Notes: a model not told the origin generated them from the letters alone. A stretch of 64,000 bases of DNA from Duganella sp. Root336D2 (GCF_001425005.1 NZ_LMDB01000006.1:39795-103794), one strand, 5' to 3'; counted from the first letter of the stretch, positions 9,037-17,736 are shown. Numbers and translations are program-made.

Positions 9037-9399
9037 GTGTATTCACTGGACCTGCCGGGCGGGCAAAAGGCATTGCTTGTTCTGGTGGGCTTTATCGATC
9101 TCGGTAAGAGCGTTGACCCGGTTTTTTCCGTGTTGAACTGGCGTGGCAGCGGCGCGCTTTCCCAGTCGATCCTTGACGAGCTTGCGACAGTGGACACGAT
9201 CCCGATTCAATCCGGGCTCGGCAAACAAGCGCACTGGGGCATTTTCGTTACGGATGAACGAAAGAAATTCATGGCCTGTCTTGAGACGACGGGGCAGTCC
9301 GTTACAGTTGATATGCCATATATCCCTGACCAGGTGGTGTTCTCGTTTGTGGAGGCGCTTGCGCGTGAACTCGATGCCCACTTCAGCGGCAGTGCATAG
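9037..9399 (+). CDS. C-terminal part of the split gene (probable pseudogene fragment)
   Basis: The frame is open from right after the TGA at 9013-9015 to the stop at 9397-9399. The first possible start is GTG at 9037, with no ribosome-binding site and no ATG before position 9250 or so. Its beginning (GTVYSLDLPGGQKALLVLVGF) is the beta-strand segment expected in the second half of the upstream protein's family and resembles Imm26-type domains. The simplest reading is that 8617-9399 was one gene of about 260 codons, broken by a single nonsense codon. A translated separate protein, readthrough, or a sequencing error are alternatives. Confidence 0.5.
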   Translation: MYSLDLPGGQKALLVLVGFIDLGKSVDPVFSVLNWRGSGALSQSILDELATVDTIPIQSGLGKQAHWGIFVTDERKKFMACLETTGQSVTVDMPYIPDQVVFSFVEALARELDAHFSGSA

Positions 9400-9437
9400 C
9401 GCTGGGGGGAAACGAATTCCCTGGTCTGCGCCAGACC

Positions 9438-10028
9438 TTAGCGGTGGATGACCACCAACAAGGCTTTCGCTTCAGTTTTTCCTGGGTTGCGGATCGCGTG
9501 GTGCAGGTCCGCAGCGTAGCGCGCAGTGCCACCCAGCTTGATCTTCTTCTTATTGGAACCGACCTCCAGCTCCATCGAGCCGTGCAGGATGGTCAGGTGC
9601 TCGGTGGTGCCGGGATCATGCGGTTGCGACACCAGCTCGCCGCCTGGCGATAGCGTCAGCTCATACCACTCGTATTTACCGGCCAGTTCCATCGGGCCGA
9701 GGATGCGCAGCACGTAGCCTGCATGGGCGCCGGGCAGGGTAGGGGTTTCGTGCGCATCGACCAGCTTGATCGCTTCGACATCTTTTCCGACGTCGGACAG
9801 CAACTCGCCGATCTGCACGCCAAGCGCATTGGCAAGACGCCAGGTAATGGCAATCGTCGGATTGGCCTTTTCGCGCTCAATCTGCGACAGCATGGATTTG
9901 GAAACTCCCGCAATACGGGACAGGTCTTCCAGGGTCAGGCCGCGCGCCAGGCGCAGTCGTTGCAGTGCCGCGCCGACTTCCGGCGGGGCGTTGGTGGAAA
10001 TGTTCGGCTTCACGCTTGCAGAGTTCAA
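9438..10028 (-). CDS. XRE family transcriptional regulator with C-terminal cupin domain
   Basis: 196 residues. An XRE helix-turn-helix occupies about residues 19-75 (LEDLSRIAGVSKSMLSQIEREKANPT), followed by a cupin-2 sensor domain from about 105 to the end (QPHDPGTTEHLTILHGSMELEVG). The frame as drawn starts at a TTG (10028-10026); a GTG at 10013 is an alternative, and the HTH is complete with either. Such HTH-cupin proteins control amino-acid or polyamine metabolism genes, with the cupin binding a small ligand. It is divergent from kbl with 99 nt between, which contains three copies of a 9-bp element, so it probably regulates kbl-tdh and itself. Ligand unknown; threonine or glycine is an inference from context. 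Confidence 0.9.
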   Translation of the reverse strand: MNSASVKPNISTNAPPEVGAALQRLRLARGLTLEDLSRIAGVSKSMLSQIEREKANPTIAITWRLANALGVQIGELLSDVGKDVEAIKLVDAHETPTLPGAHAGYVLRILGPMELAGKYEWYELTLSPGGELVSQPHDPGTTEHLTILHGSMELEVGSNKKKIKLGGTARYAADLHHAIRNPGKTEAKALLVVIHR

Positions 10029-10072
10029 TATAGTAAAGTACGATCCCGTATATCGAATTTACGTTCAATATA
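10024..10072. promoter_or_regulatory. Candidate operator: three TTCRATATA elements between the regulator and kbl
   Basis: TTCAATATA occurs at 10024-10032 and again at 10064-10072, each within a longer identical 12-mer GTTCAATATAGT (10023-10034 and 10063-10074), exactly 40 bp apart. An inverted copy with one mismatch, TATATCGAA, lies at 10049-10057. The first copy covers the regulator's proposed TTG start. The spacing is close to whole helical turns, as expected for a cooperatively bound operator. Assignment to the XRE-cupin regulator is inference. Confidence 0.5.
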
Positions 10073-10127
10073 GTGAATTCGCGTCGAAATAATGAAATAA
10101 GAGTAAACTTTACATCAGAGGACGACC

Positions 10128-11330
10128 ATGAGCCAAGCGACGAATGCGTTTTACACCGGCCTGCAACAGAACCTGGAAAAGCTGCGTAACGACGGCCTTT
10201 ATAAGCCGGAGCGCGTAATTGCTTCCCGCCAGGGCAGCGAGGTGCAATCCGAAGACGGTCGTACCCTGATCAATATGTGCGCCAACAACTACCTCGGCCT
10301 GTCGGGCCAGGAGTGGGTGGCGCAGGCCTCCATCGAAGCAACGGAGAAGTACGGCTACGGCCTGTCCTCGGTACGCTTCATTTGCGGCACCCAGACCGTG
10401 CACAAGCAACTGGAGAAGGCCATCTCCGAATTCCTCGGCACCGAAGACACCATCCTGTACGCGGCGGCATTTGATGCCAACGGCGGCGTATTCGAGCCTT
10501 TGTTCGACGAAAACGATGCCATCATCTCCGATGCGCTGAATCACGCGTCGATCATCGACGGCATCCGCCTGTGCAAGGCTGCGCGCTTCCGCTACGCCCA
10601 CAACGATATGGCCGACCTGGAGAAGCAACTGCAGGCGGCCGCCGACAAACGTCATAAAGTCGTCGTGACCGACGGCGTGTTCTCGATGGACGGCACCATC
10701 GCCCAGTTGGACAAGATCGTCGAACTGGCCGAAAAATACGGCGCCCTGGTCATGATCGACGAATGCCACGCCTCCGGCTTCATGGGCAAGACCGGCCGCG
10801 GCACCCACGAGCATCACAATGTACTGGGCAAGATCGACATCATCACCGGCACCCTGGGCAAGGCCCTGGGCGGTGCGATGGGCGGTTTCACTTCCGGCCG
10901 CAAGGAAGTAATCGACACCCTGCGCCAGAAATCGCGTCCATACCTGTTCTCGAATACCCTGGCACCGGCCATCGCAGGCGCCTCGCTGGAAGTGCTGAGG
11001 CGCCTGTCCGCCTCGACCGAGCTGCGCGACCGCCTGCACGAAAACACCGCTTACTTCCGCAAGGAGATCGAACGTATCGGCTTCACCATCAAGCCAGGCA
11101 CCCATCCTGTCGTGCCGGTGATGCTGTTTGAAGCCCCGGTGGCGCAGAAGTTCGCGGCCCGCATGTATGAATTGGGCGTGCTGCTGTCCGGCTTCTTCTA
11201 TCCAGTGGTGCCGATGGGCCAGGCGCGCGTGCGCGTGCAGCTGTCCGCCGCCCACACCCGCGAGCAGCTGGAAAAGGTCCTTGCAGCATTCGAACAAGCC
11301 GGCAAAGAGCTGGGCATCATTAAGAACTAA
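10128..11330 (+). CDS. kbl: 2-amino-3-ketobutyrate coenzyme A ligase
   Basis: 400 residues, standard length. It is a PLP-dependent alpha-oxoamine synthase that cleaves 2-amino-3-ketobutyrate with CoA into glycine and acetyl-CoA, the second step of threonine breakdown by way of threonine dehydrogenase. The PLP lysine is Lys245 in TGTLGKALGGA, and IDECHASGFMG supplies the Asp and His that hold the cofactor. GAGG precedes the ATG at a suitable distance. tdh follows 21 nt downstream, giving a two-gene threonine-to-glycine pathway, with a divergent XRE-cupin gene as probable regulator. Confidence 0.96.
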   Translation: MSQATNAFYTGLQQNLEKLRNDGLYKPERVIASRQGSEVQSEDGRTLINMCANNYLGLSGQEWVAQASIEATEKYGYGLSSVRFICGTQTVHKQLEKAISEFLGTEDTILYAAAFDANGGVFEPLFDENDAIISDALNHASIIDGIRLCKAARFRYAHNDMADLEKQLQAAADKRHKVVVTDGVFSMDGTIAQLDKIVELAEKYGALVMIDECHASGFMGKTGRGTHEHHNVLGKIDIITGTLGKALGGAMGGFTSGRKEVIDTLRQKSRPYLFSNTLAPAIAGASLEVLRRLSASTELRDRLHENTAYFRKEIERIGFTIKPGTHPVVPVMLFEAPVAQKFAARMYELGVLLSGFFYPVVPMGQARVRVQLSAAHTREQLEKVLAAFEQAGKELGIIKN

Positions 11331-11351
11331 TCAGGAAAACAGGTAAGAATC

Positions 11352-12314
11352 ATGGAACGTATCCTCGTCATCGGCGCCAACGGCCAAATCGGCAGTGAAC
11401 TGGTGGAAGCACTGGCAAAACAGCACGGCGAACAAAACGTCATCGCAACCGACATCAGCCCGGTCAACAAGTACAACGCAGCCCGCTACCAGGTGCTCAA
11501 CGTGATGGACAAGGCCGCGCTGCAGGCATTGGTGGCTGCGGAAGGCATCACCCAGGTATACCAGCTGGCTGCGATGCTGTCCGCTACCGGCGAGGCAGCG
11601 CCGCTGAAGGCGTGGGACCTGAACATGGACGGCCTGCTGAACATCCTGGAAGTGGCGCGCGAGCGCGGCGAGCAGGGCAAGCCGCTGCGCATCTTCTGGC
11701 CATCGTCGATCGCTGCGTTCGGCCCGAACACGCCGGCCGAGAACACCCCGCAGTACACCGTGATGGACCCGACCACTATTTATGGCATTTCCAAGCTGGC
11801 AGGCGAACGACTGTGCGAATACTACTTCCTGAAATATGGCGTGGATGTGCGTTCGATTCGCTACCCGGGCATCATCAGCTTCAAATCGCCTCCAGGCGGC
11901 GGCACCACCGACTATGCGATTGCGATTTTCCACGCGGCGCTGCGCGGTGAACGCTACGATTGCTTCCTCGGGCCGAAGACCACGCTGCCGATGATCTACA
12001 TGCCGGACGCGATTCGCGCAACCATTGAATTGATGGACGCACCGGCTTCACAAATCAAGATTCGTTCGTCGTACAATGTCGCCGGTGTTTCCTTCAACCC
12101 GGAAGAACTGGCTGCCGCGATTACCCGCGCACTGCCCGAATTCAAGATCGCCTACACGCCGGACAGCCGCCAGGCTATCGCCGACAGCTGGCCGCGCAGC
12201 CTGGATGATTCCAAGGCGACTGCGGACTGGAACTGGAAAGCGAAGATCGGCGTGGAAGAGATGGTGAAGGACATGCTGGCCAATATTGACGTGAGCCTCA
12301 GCGAGGCCGCATAA
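11352..12314 (+). CDS. tdh: L-threonine 3-dehydrogenase, SDR (NAD-dependent epimerase) type
   Basis: 320 residues with an N-terminal Rossmann motif GANGQIG and the SDR catalytic YxxxK as YGISK (Tyr144, Lys148). This is the short-chain-type threonine dehydrogenase known from Cupriavidus, Flavobacterium and trypanosomes, not the zinc-dependent MDR form of E. coli. It oxidises L-threonine to 2-amino-3-ketobutyrate with NAD+, handing the unstable product to Kbl. Characteristic segments are [20 protein letters not shown] and YMPDAIRA. Co-transcription with kbl is likely; sdaA starts 20 nt further on. Confidence 0.93.
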   Translation: MERILVIGANGQIGSELVEALAKQHGEQNVIATDISPVNKYNAARYQVLNVMDKAALQALVAAEGITQVYQLAAMLSATGEAAPLKAWDLNMDGLLNILEVARERGEQGKPLRIFWPSSIAAFGPNTPAENTPQYTVMDPTTIYGISKLAGERLCEYYFLKYGVDVRSIRYPGIISFKSPPGGGTTDYAIAIFHAALRGERYDCFLGPKTTLPMIYMPDAIRATIELMDAPASQIKIRSSYNVAGVSFNPEELAAAITRALPEFKIAYTPDSRQAIADSWPRSLDDSKATADWNWKAKIGVEEMVKDMLANIDVSLSEAA

Positions 12315-12334
12315 CCAGAGAGAGACAAGCAACA

Positions 12335-13714
12335 ATGGACATGAGTGTTTTCGACTTATTCAAGATTGGCATTGGCCCATCCAGTTCGCATACTGTGGGA
12401 CCAATGGTGGCGGCGCGCCGCTTCCTGCTCGAAAACGCTCCATTGGATGATGTCACCTCGGTGACGGCTGAGCTCTATGGCTCGCTGGCCTTGACCGGTA
12501 TCGGCCACGGCACCGACAAGGCCGTGCTGCTTGGCCTGATGGGCGAGACGCCGCAGGGCGTCGACCCTGACGCGGTCGAAGACATGCTGGCTGCAGCCGA
12601 CGTTGACGGCGAGCTGCGCCTGCTGGGCGAGAAGACCATTGCGTTCACCCGCAAGCAACACCTGGTGTTCCATATGGCAGAGAACCTGCCGGAGCACCCG
12701 AACGGCATGCGCTTCACCCTGGCCCGTGCCGACGGCAGCTCGGCTTCCAGGATTTACTACTCAGTCGGCGGCGGCTTCATTCGTGCCGAAGGCGAAGAGG
12801 CGGCCACTGATGGCAAGCCGGCCGTGCGCCTGCCGTACCCGTTCAACACCATGGCCGAATTGCTGGGTCATGGCGTCAGCAGCGGCAAGACCATTCCCCA
12901 GATGCTGCGCGCCAACGAGCTGACCCGCATCAGCGAGGCAGAGCTCAACCAAGGCATGGACCGCATCTGGCACGTCATGCGCGACTGCATCCAGCATGGC
13001 CTGGAGACGAGCGGCCAACTGCCAGGCGGCCTGAATGTAAAGCGCCGCGCAGCCGACCTTTGGCGCCAGGCGCAGGGCGGCGATCGCGCCAACCAGCTGC
13101 CGCACGATGCGCTGAACGGCGTGAGTTTGTACGCGATGGCGGTCAATGAAGAGAATGCAGCGGGCGGACGTGTTGTAACGGCGCCTACAAATGGGGCTGC
13201 AGGCATCATTCCCGCTGTGCTGAAATACTATGCGGAAGACTGCAAACCGGTCGATCCGATCACCGGCGTGCGCGCATTTTTGCTGACCGCGGCGGCGATT
13301 GGCATGCTGTGCAAGCGCAATGCGTCGATTTCCGGTGCCGAAGTAGGGTGCCAGGGTGAGGTTGGCGTGGCGTGTGCGATGGCGGCGGCGGGCCTGGTGG
13401 CAGCGCTGGGCGGCAGCAACGCGCAGATCGAGAATGCGGCGGAAATCGGCATCGAGCACCACCTGGGCATGACCTGCGATCCGATTGGCGGGCTGGTGCA
13501 GATTCCTTGCATCGAGCGCAATGGCATGGGCGCGGTGAAAGCGATCACCGCAGCATCGCTGTCCCTGAAAGGCGACGGCACCCACTTCGTCACCCTGGAT
13601 AACGTGATTGAGACCATGCGCCAGACTGGCGCCGACATGCAGGCGAAGTACAAAGAGACTTCGCTGGGCGGCTTGGCGATTCATGTCGTTTCGGTGAATC
13701 ACGCTGCCTGCTAA
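12335..13714 (+). CDS. sdaA: L-serine ammonia-lyase, single-chain iron-sulfur type
   Basis: 459 residues, standard for the one-polypeptide enzyme that deaminates serine to pyruvate. The N-terminal signature is [21 protein letters not shown]. Three cysteines expected to hold the [4Fe-4S] cluster are Cys339 (GCQGE), Cys381 (CDPIGG) and Cys392 (PCIERNGMG); their 42- and 11-residue spacing equals that in the Legionella enzyme. It lies 20 nt after tdh. Glycine made by Tdh-Kbl can become serine (GlyA, not in the window) and then pyruvate, so the three genes together make sense as a threonine/serine catabolic operon. Confidence 0.95.
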   Translation: MDMSVFDLFKIGIGPSSSHTVGPMVAARRFLLENAPLDDVTSVTAELYGSLALTGIGHGTDKAVLLGLMGETPQGVDPDAVEDMLAAADVDGELRLLGEKTIAFTRKQHLVFHMAENLPEHPNGMRFTLARADGSSASRIYYSVGGGFIRAEGEEAATDGKPAVRLPYPFNTMAELLGHGVSSGKTIPQMLRANELTRISEAELNQGMDRIWHVMRDCIQHGLETSGQLPGGLNVKRRAADLWRQAQGGDRANQLPHDALNGVSLYAMAVNEENAAGGRVVTAPTNGAAGIIPAVLKYYAEDCKPVDPITGVRAFLLTAAAIGMLCKRNASISGAEVGCQGEVGVACAMAAAGLVAALGGSNAQIENAAEIGIEHHLGMTCDPIGGLVQIPCIERNGMGAVKAITAASLSLKGDGTHFVTLDNVIETMRQTGADMQAKYKETSLGGLAIHVVSVNHAAC

Positions 13715-13742
13715 CGCTAGAAAATTCCGAAATTTAGCTAAA

Positions 13743-13772
13743 TTCACAAAGAAAGTCCGGTGGCACTATAAT
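13743..13772 (+). promoter_or_regulatory. Probable sigma-70 promoter for thrC
   Basis: TTCACA at 13743-13748 and a consensus TATAAT at 13767-13772 are 18 nt apart, 38 nt before the thrC ATG. Transcription would start near 13779. The spacer between the two boxes holds the left arm of a perfect 15-bp inverted repeat, so the promoter is a natural target for a repressor or for DNA-structure control. Confidence 0.65.
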
Positions 13773-13804
13773 AAGTGTCCGTTTTCACCGCCACCGGACT
13801 TTCT
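13750..13804. repeat. Perfect 15-bp inverted repeat around the thrC promoter and start
   Basis: The left arm is 13750-13764 and the right arm 13790-13804; they are exact reverse complements (core AAGTCCGGTGG / CCACCGGACTT) with a 25-nt centre. The left arm sits between -35 and -10; the right arm ends 5 nt before the thrC ATG, where a ribosome-binding site should be. Transcripts starting at the local promoter contain only the right arm, whereas read-through from sdaA would fold the full hairpin and mask the thrC start. Confidence 0.8.
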
Positions 13805-13809
13805 ACTTT

Positions 13810-15285
13810 ATGCAATACGTGTCTACCCGGGCCGACGCGTCGGCTGCATCACACTCCCCCCAGCAATTTTCCGACATCCTCCTGGGTGGTCTGGCGCCGG
13901 ACGGCGGCCTGTACCTGCCGGTCGAGTACCCGCAAGTTACCGGCGAAGAACTGAACAAGTGGCGCCACCTGTCCTACGCTGACCTGGCAGTAGAAATCCT
14001 GAAGAAGTTCGCCGGCGATATTCCAGAGGCCGACCTGCGCGCATTGGCCAGGAAGACCTACACCGCCGATGTCTACCGCAACGTGCGCGAAGGCGAGAAT
14101 GCCGCCGACATCACCCCGCTGCGTGTGCTGGAAGAAGTCGATGGCAAGAAGCTGGTGCTGCAATCGCTGTCGAACGGCCCCACGCTGGCCTTCAAGGACA
14201 TGGCGATGCAGTTGCTGGGCAACCTGTTCGAATACGCGCTGGCCAAACAAGACGCGCAGCTGAACATCTTCGGCGCGACTTCCGGCGACACCGGCAGCGC
14301 CGCTGAATATGCAATGCGTGGCAAGAAAGGCATCAAAGTCTTCATGCTGTCGCCGCACAAGAAGATGAGCGCCTTCCAGACCGCCCAGATGTTCAGCCTG
14401 CAGGATCCGAACATTTTCAATATTGCTGTCGAAGGCGTGTTCGACGATTGCCAGGACATGGTCAAGGCCGTGTCGAACGACCTGGAATTCAAGGCGCGCC
14501 AGAAGATCGGCACGGTAAATTCGATCAACTGGGCGCGCGTCGTGGCGCAGGTGGTGTATTACTTCCGCGGCTACCTCGCAGCGACCAGGAGCAATGAGCA
14601 GAAGGTGTCTTTCACCGTCCCATCGGGCAATTTCGGCAATATCTGCGCCGGCCATATCGCCCGCCAAATGGGCCTGCCGATCGACAAGCTGGTCGTTGCC
14701 ACCAACGAGAACGACGTGCTGGACGAGTTCTTCCGCACCGGCATTTATCGCGTGCGCAAGTCTGCCGAGACCTATCACACCTCCAGCCCGTCGATGGACA
14801 TTTCCAAGGCTTCGAACTTCGAACGCTTCGTGTTCGACCTGGTGAAGGGCGACGGCAAGCGTGTGCGCGAGCTGTTCAAGAAAGTGGAAACGGACGGCGG
14901 CTTCGACCTGTCCGGCGCACCGGGCAGCGATGGCGATGAGTTCAAACTGGCGGCCAGCTACGGCTTCAAGTCCGGTAAATCGACCCACGACGACCGCGTG
15001 CAAACCATCCGCGACGTGGCCGACGATTACGGCATCGTGATCGACACCCACACTGCGGACGGCATCAAGGTCGCCAAGGAATACATGGAGCCAGGCGTGC
15101 CGATGATCGTGCTGGAAACCGCACTGGCCGCCAAGTTCAACGAAACCATCCTGGAGGCGTTGGGTGAAGACGCCGAACGTCCAGCCGGTTTCGAAAATAT
15201 CGAAGCGCTGCCGCAGCGCTTTGAAGTCATGCCGGCCGATGTGAGCAGGATGAAGGCTTACATCGCCGCCAACACAGGACTGTAA
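13810..15285 (+). CDS. thrC: Threonine synthase
   Basis: 491 residues, the long bacterial/fungal-type enzyme (class with N-terminal QYVSTR start and GLAPDGGLYLP). It converts O-phosphohomoserine to threonine using PLP; the Schiff-base lysine is Lys129 in PTLAFKDMA. SGDTGSAA is the phosphate-binding loop. The initiation region lacks a clear ribosome-binding site because the right arm of the 15-bp inverted repeat occupies it. moeA begins 4 nt after the stop. Placement directly after threonine-degrading genes is unusual enough to suggest shared or opposed control. Confidence 0.96.
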   Translation: MQYVSTRADASAASHSPQQFSDILLGGLAPDGGLYLPVEYPQVTGEELNKWRHLSYADLAVEILKKFAGDIPEADLRALARKTYTADVYRNVREGENAADITPLRVLEEVDGKKLVLQSLSNGPTLAFKDMAMQLLGNLFEYALAKQDAQLNIFGATSGDTGSAAEYAMRGKKGIKVFMLSPHKKMSAFQTAQMFSLQDPNIFNIAVEGVFDDCQDMVKAVSNDLEFKARQKIGTVNSINWARVVAQVVYYFRGYLAATRSNEQKVSFTVPSGNFGNICAGHIARQMGLPIDKLVVATNENDVLDEFFRTGIYRVRKSAETYHTSSPSMDISKASNFERFVFDLVKGDGKRVRELFKKVETDGGFDLSGAPGSDGDEFKLAASYGFKSGKSTHDDRVQTIRDVADDYGIVIDTHTADGIKVAKEYMEPGVPMIVLETALAAKFNETILEALGEDAERPAGFENIEALPQRFEVMPADVSRMKAYIAANTGL

Positions 15286-15289
15286 AGAC

Positions 15290-16492
15290 ATGGCAATGCT
15301 CGCCGTACGCGAAGCCCTCGATTTCCTGCTCTCCGCGGCCCGTCCGGTGGCCGCGGTGGAGAAGATCCCAACCCTGGAAGCCAATGGCCGCGTGCTTGCG
15401 AGCGCCGTGGTGTCCGGCATGAACGTCCCGGGCCACGACAATACGCAGATGGACGGCTACGCGGTGCGTGCCGCCGATTGCGCTAGCGGCAACGCAACGC
15501 TGACGGTCACCCAGCGCATCCCGGCCGGCCATGTCGGCCAGCCGCTGCTGCCTGGCTGCGCCGCGCGCATTTTCACCGGCGCCCTGATTCCTGAAGGCGC
15601 CGATGCTGTCGTGATGCAGGAACAATGCGAAGCGAATGACGGCCTGGTTACGATCCGCCACGCGCCGAAAACAGGCGAATGGATCCGCCGCACCGGCGAA
15701 GATATCAGCGTTGGCAGCGTGATCCTGGCCGCGGGCACGCGCCTGCGCAGCCAGGAACTTGGACTGGTTGCGTCGATCGGCATGGCGGAGCTGGACGTGC
15801 GCCGCAAGCTGCGCGTAGCCGTGTTCTTCACCGGCGATGAACTGGCGATGCCGGGCCAACCGCTGGCGCCGGGCGCCATCTACAATTCCAACCGCTTCAC
15901 GCTGCGCGCTTTGCTGGAAAACCTGGGCTGCGAGGTACGCGATTTCGGCATCGTGCCGGACTCGCTGGATGCTACGCGCAATGTGCTGCGCCAGGCTTCA
16001 GACGGCAATGACCTGATCATCACCTCCGGCGGCGTGTCGGTCGGCGAAGAGGACCATATCAAGCCTGCCGTCGAAGCAGAGGGCAAACTGAATATGTGGC
16101 AGATCGCCGTCAAGCCGGGCAAGCCGTTGGCCTTCGGTGAAGTAGGGCAGGCGTTCTTCCTTGGCCTGCCGGGCAACCCGGTGTCGAGCTTCATCACCTT
16201 CCTGCTGTTCGTGCGCCCATTCCTGCTGCGACTGCAGGGCGCCGATGTCCCGGCACAAGCGCGCGGCATGATGCTGCGCGCAGATTTCAACTGGCCGAAA
16301 GCGGACCGCCGCAACGAATTCCTGCGCGCCAGGCTGAACCAGCAGGGCGGGCTGGACCTGTTCCCGAACCAGGGGTCTGCCGTGTTGACTTCGACGGTTT
16401 GGGGCGATGGCCTGGTGGACAACCCGCCGGGCAATCCGATCGCGCCGGGCGACGTTGTGCGTTTTATCCCCTTCAGTGAGCTGATGTATTGA
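15290..16492 (+). CDS. moeA: Molybdopterin molybdenumtransferase
   Basis: 400 residues with the MoeA order: N-terminal domain with the MDGYAVR motif (residues 54-60), the MoaB/Mog-like domain with ITSGGVSVGEEDH, the PGKPLAFG and LPGNPVSSF segments, and a C-terminal beta-barrel. It inserts molybdate into adenylylated molybdopterin to form Moco. It is tightly linked to thrC upstream (4 nt) and moaD downstream (1 nt), an arrangement found in related betaproteobacteria. Confidence 0.96.
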   Translation: MAMLAVREALDFLLSAARPVAAVEKIPTLEANGRVLASAVVSGMNVPGHDNTQMDGYAVRAADCASGNATLTVTQRIPAGHVGQPLLPGCAARIFTGALIPEGADAVVMQEQCEANDGLVTIRHAPKTGEWIRRTGEDISVGSVILAAGTRLRSQELGLVASIGMAELDVRRKLRVAVFFTGDELAMPGQPLAPGAIYNSNRFTLRALLENLGCEVRDFGIVPDSLDATRNVLRQASDGNDLIITSGGVSVGEEDHIKPAVEAEGKLNMWQIAVKPGKPLAFGEVGQAFFLGLPGNPVSSFITFLLFVRPFLLRLQGADVPAQARGMMLRADFNWPKADRRNEFLRARLNQQGGLDLFPNQGSAVLTSTVWGDGLVDNPPGNPIAPGDVVRFIPFSELMY

Positions 16493-16493
16493 T

Positions 16494-16748
16494 ATGCTGA
16501 TCAACCTTAAGTATTTTGCCAGTGTGCGCGAGGCGCTGGGCAGTGGCGAGCAGGTCGTGCTGCCGGCAAGCGCCGAGACGGTGGGCGATGTGCGGGCATG
16601 GCTGCTGGCGCGCGGCGAGCCGTGGGCCAGTACCCTGGCCGAGGGCCGCGCCTTGCGCATGGCCTGCAACCAGCGCATGTGCGACGCGAGTACGCACGTT
16701 GCGCCAGGCGACGAAGTTGCCTTTTTCCCACCTGTGACAGGCGGTTAA
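16494..16748 (+). CDS. moaD: Molybdopterin synthase small subunit (sulfur carrier)
   Basis: 84 residues, a ubiquitin-like MoaD fold ending in VTGG; the terminal glycine is the site of adenylylation and thiocarboxylation. FPPVTGG at the end and LKYFASVREALG at the start are family hallmarks. It should pair with MoaE to add sulfur to precursor Z. No moaE follows in the window; the next gene encodes a PstS-like protein after a hairpin and a new promoter, so MoaE must be encoded elsewhere. Confidence 0.93.
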   Translation: MLINLKYFASVREALGSGEQVVLPASAETVGDVRAWLLARGEPWASTLAEGRALRMACNQRMCDASTHVAPGDEVAFFPPVTGG

Positions 16749-16768
16749 CGCTTATTGCTGTGCCGACG

Positions 16769-16791
16769 CAACAGTCGAGCTCCGACTGTTG
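16769..16791 (+). terminator. 9-bp hairpin after moaD
   Basis: CAACAGTCG (16769-16777) and CGACTGTTG (16783-16791) pair perfectly around a 5-nt loop, 21 nt after the moaD stop. There is no T-tract, so it is a weak intrinsic terminator at best and may act as a 3'-end stabiliser or operator. Its right arm overlaps the -35 box of the following promoter. Confidence 0.4.
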
Positions 16792-16816
16792 ACCGCAGGC
16801 ATTGTCACGTTATACT
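16789..16816 (+). promoter_or_regulatory. Probable sigma-70 promoter for the PstS-like gene
   Basis: TTGACC (16789-16794) and TATACT (16811-16816) are 16 nt apart, each one mismatch from consensus. Transcription would begin near 16823, leaving a 95-nt leader before the start codon at 16918. I see no folded regulatory RNA in that leader. Confidence 0.5.
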
Positions 16817-16917
16817 TGATTGCATGTGGCCCAAAACCTGCGCCGCGTCCATCACCTCACATATCTCCCGTCGCCTCTTCCCTGCGGCTTATTCCCTTCC
16901 CTGCAAGGAGAGTCGCA

Positions 16918-17736
16918 ATGGGTTTTGTCTTTGCCGCCCTTGGCCTGAATGGCCTCACCCGCAACCAGCTTCCAGTCCCGCCGCGCAAGCGCGCGCAGAA
17001 GCTTCATATCGCCGGCTCCACCACCATGGGGCCGTTACTGAAAGAAATCGCGTCCAAATACCGCCTGATGCACCCGGAGATCGGGATCGAAGTGGAACTG
17101 GGCGGTTCTTTACGTGGGCTGGACGACGTGCGTTCGGGGCATGCGCATATTGCGATGCTGTCGCGCGCACTCGCTCCCGCCGAACGCGATTTGTACGGCA
17201 TTCCGATTGCTCGCGATGGCGTTGGCGTAGTAGTTCACGCCAATAATCCGGTGCGGGATTTGAGCGTCGAACAGCTGCAAGCCATTTTCACAGGGCGCAT
17301 GCGCGAATGGCGCGATGCCGGTGGCGGCCGGGAACAGGTCTATGCATTGGGCGGTCTGCGCGATGGCGCGTCGAGTGCCTTGTTTGCACGCTTCCTGCGG
17401 CAAGCGCTGGATGATTTCAGCCTTAATGCAGCGGTGGAATCGAACATCGAACGGCTGGCCGTGGTGGCCGCGTGCGAAAACGCTATCGCCTACGTTTCAG
17501 TCGGCGCAGCGGAGCGCGCCATTTCGCAAGGCGTGTCGATACGCCTGCTGCCCATTTCGGGCGTTGCAGCCAGCAGCGCCAATATACGCAACGGCAGTTA
17601 CCCGATCTGCCGTGTACTCACCCTGGCAAGCAGGGATGCGCCAACCGGCGTCGCACGAAGTTTCTTCGCCTTCTGCCTTTCCGCCCAAGTGAACGGCATC
17701 CTGTCGGCATTCGACTTTGTACCCTACCTGGACTGA
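16918..17736 (+). CDS. PstS-like phosphate/anion-binding protein
   Basis: 272 residues from the ATG at 16918, fixed by AAGGAG at 16905-16910 seven nt upstream; an upstream in-frame ATG at 16789 has no such support. The fold is the type-2 periplasmic binding protein of PstS: LHIAGSTTMGPLLKEI, a RSGHAHIAMLSRAL segment, GIPIARDGVGVVVH and a FTGRMREW strand. A classical signal peptide is not obvious (a short hydrophobic run FVFAALGLNGL near the N terminus only), so export is uncertain. No pst permease or ATPase genes are adjacent. It lies 4 nt before a GGDEF-EAL gene, so a sensory rather than uptake role is plausible but inferred. Confidence 0.8.
   Translation: MGFVFAALGLNGLTRNQLPVPPRKRAQKLHIAGSTTMGPLLKEIASKYRLMHPEIGIEVELGGSLRGLDDVRSGHAHIAMLSRALAPAERDLYGIPIARDGVGVVVHANNPVRDLSVEQLQAIFTGRMREWRDAGGGREQVYALGGLRDGASSALFARFLRQALDDFSLNAAVESNIERLAVVAACENAIAYVSVGAAERAISQGVSIRLLPISGVAASSANIRNGSYPICRVLTLASRDAPTGVARSFFAFCLSAQVNGILSAFDFVPYLD

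Noticed and set aside
13715..13809. Threonine-rich leader peptide attenuator before thrC
   Set aside because: No short frame with Thr/Ile codon runs and no alternative terminator with a T-tract is present; the structure is a simple inverted repeat.
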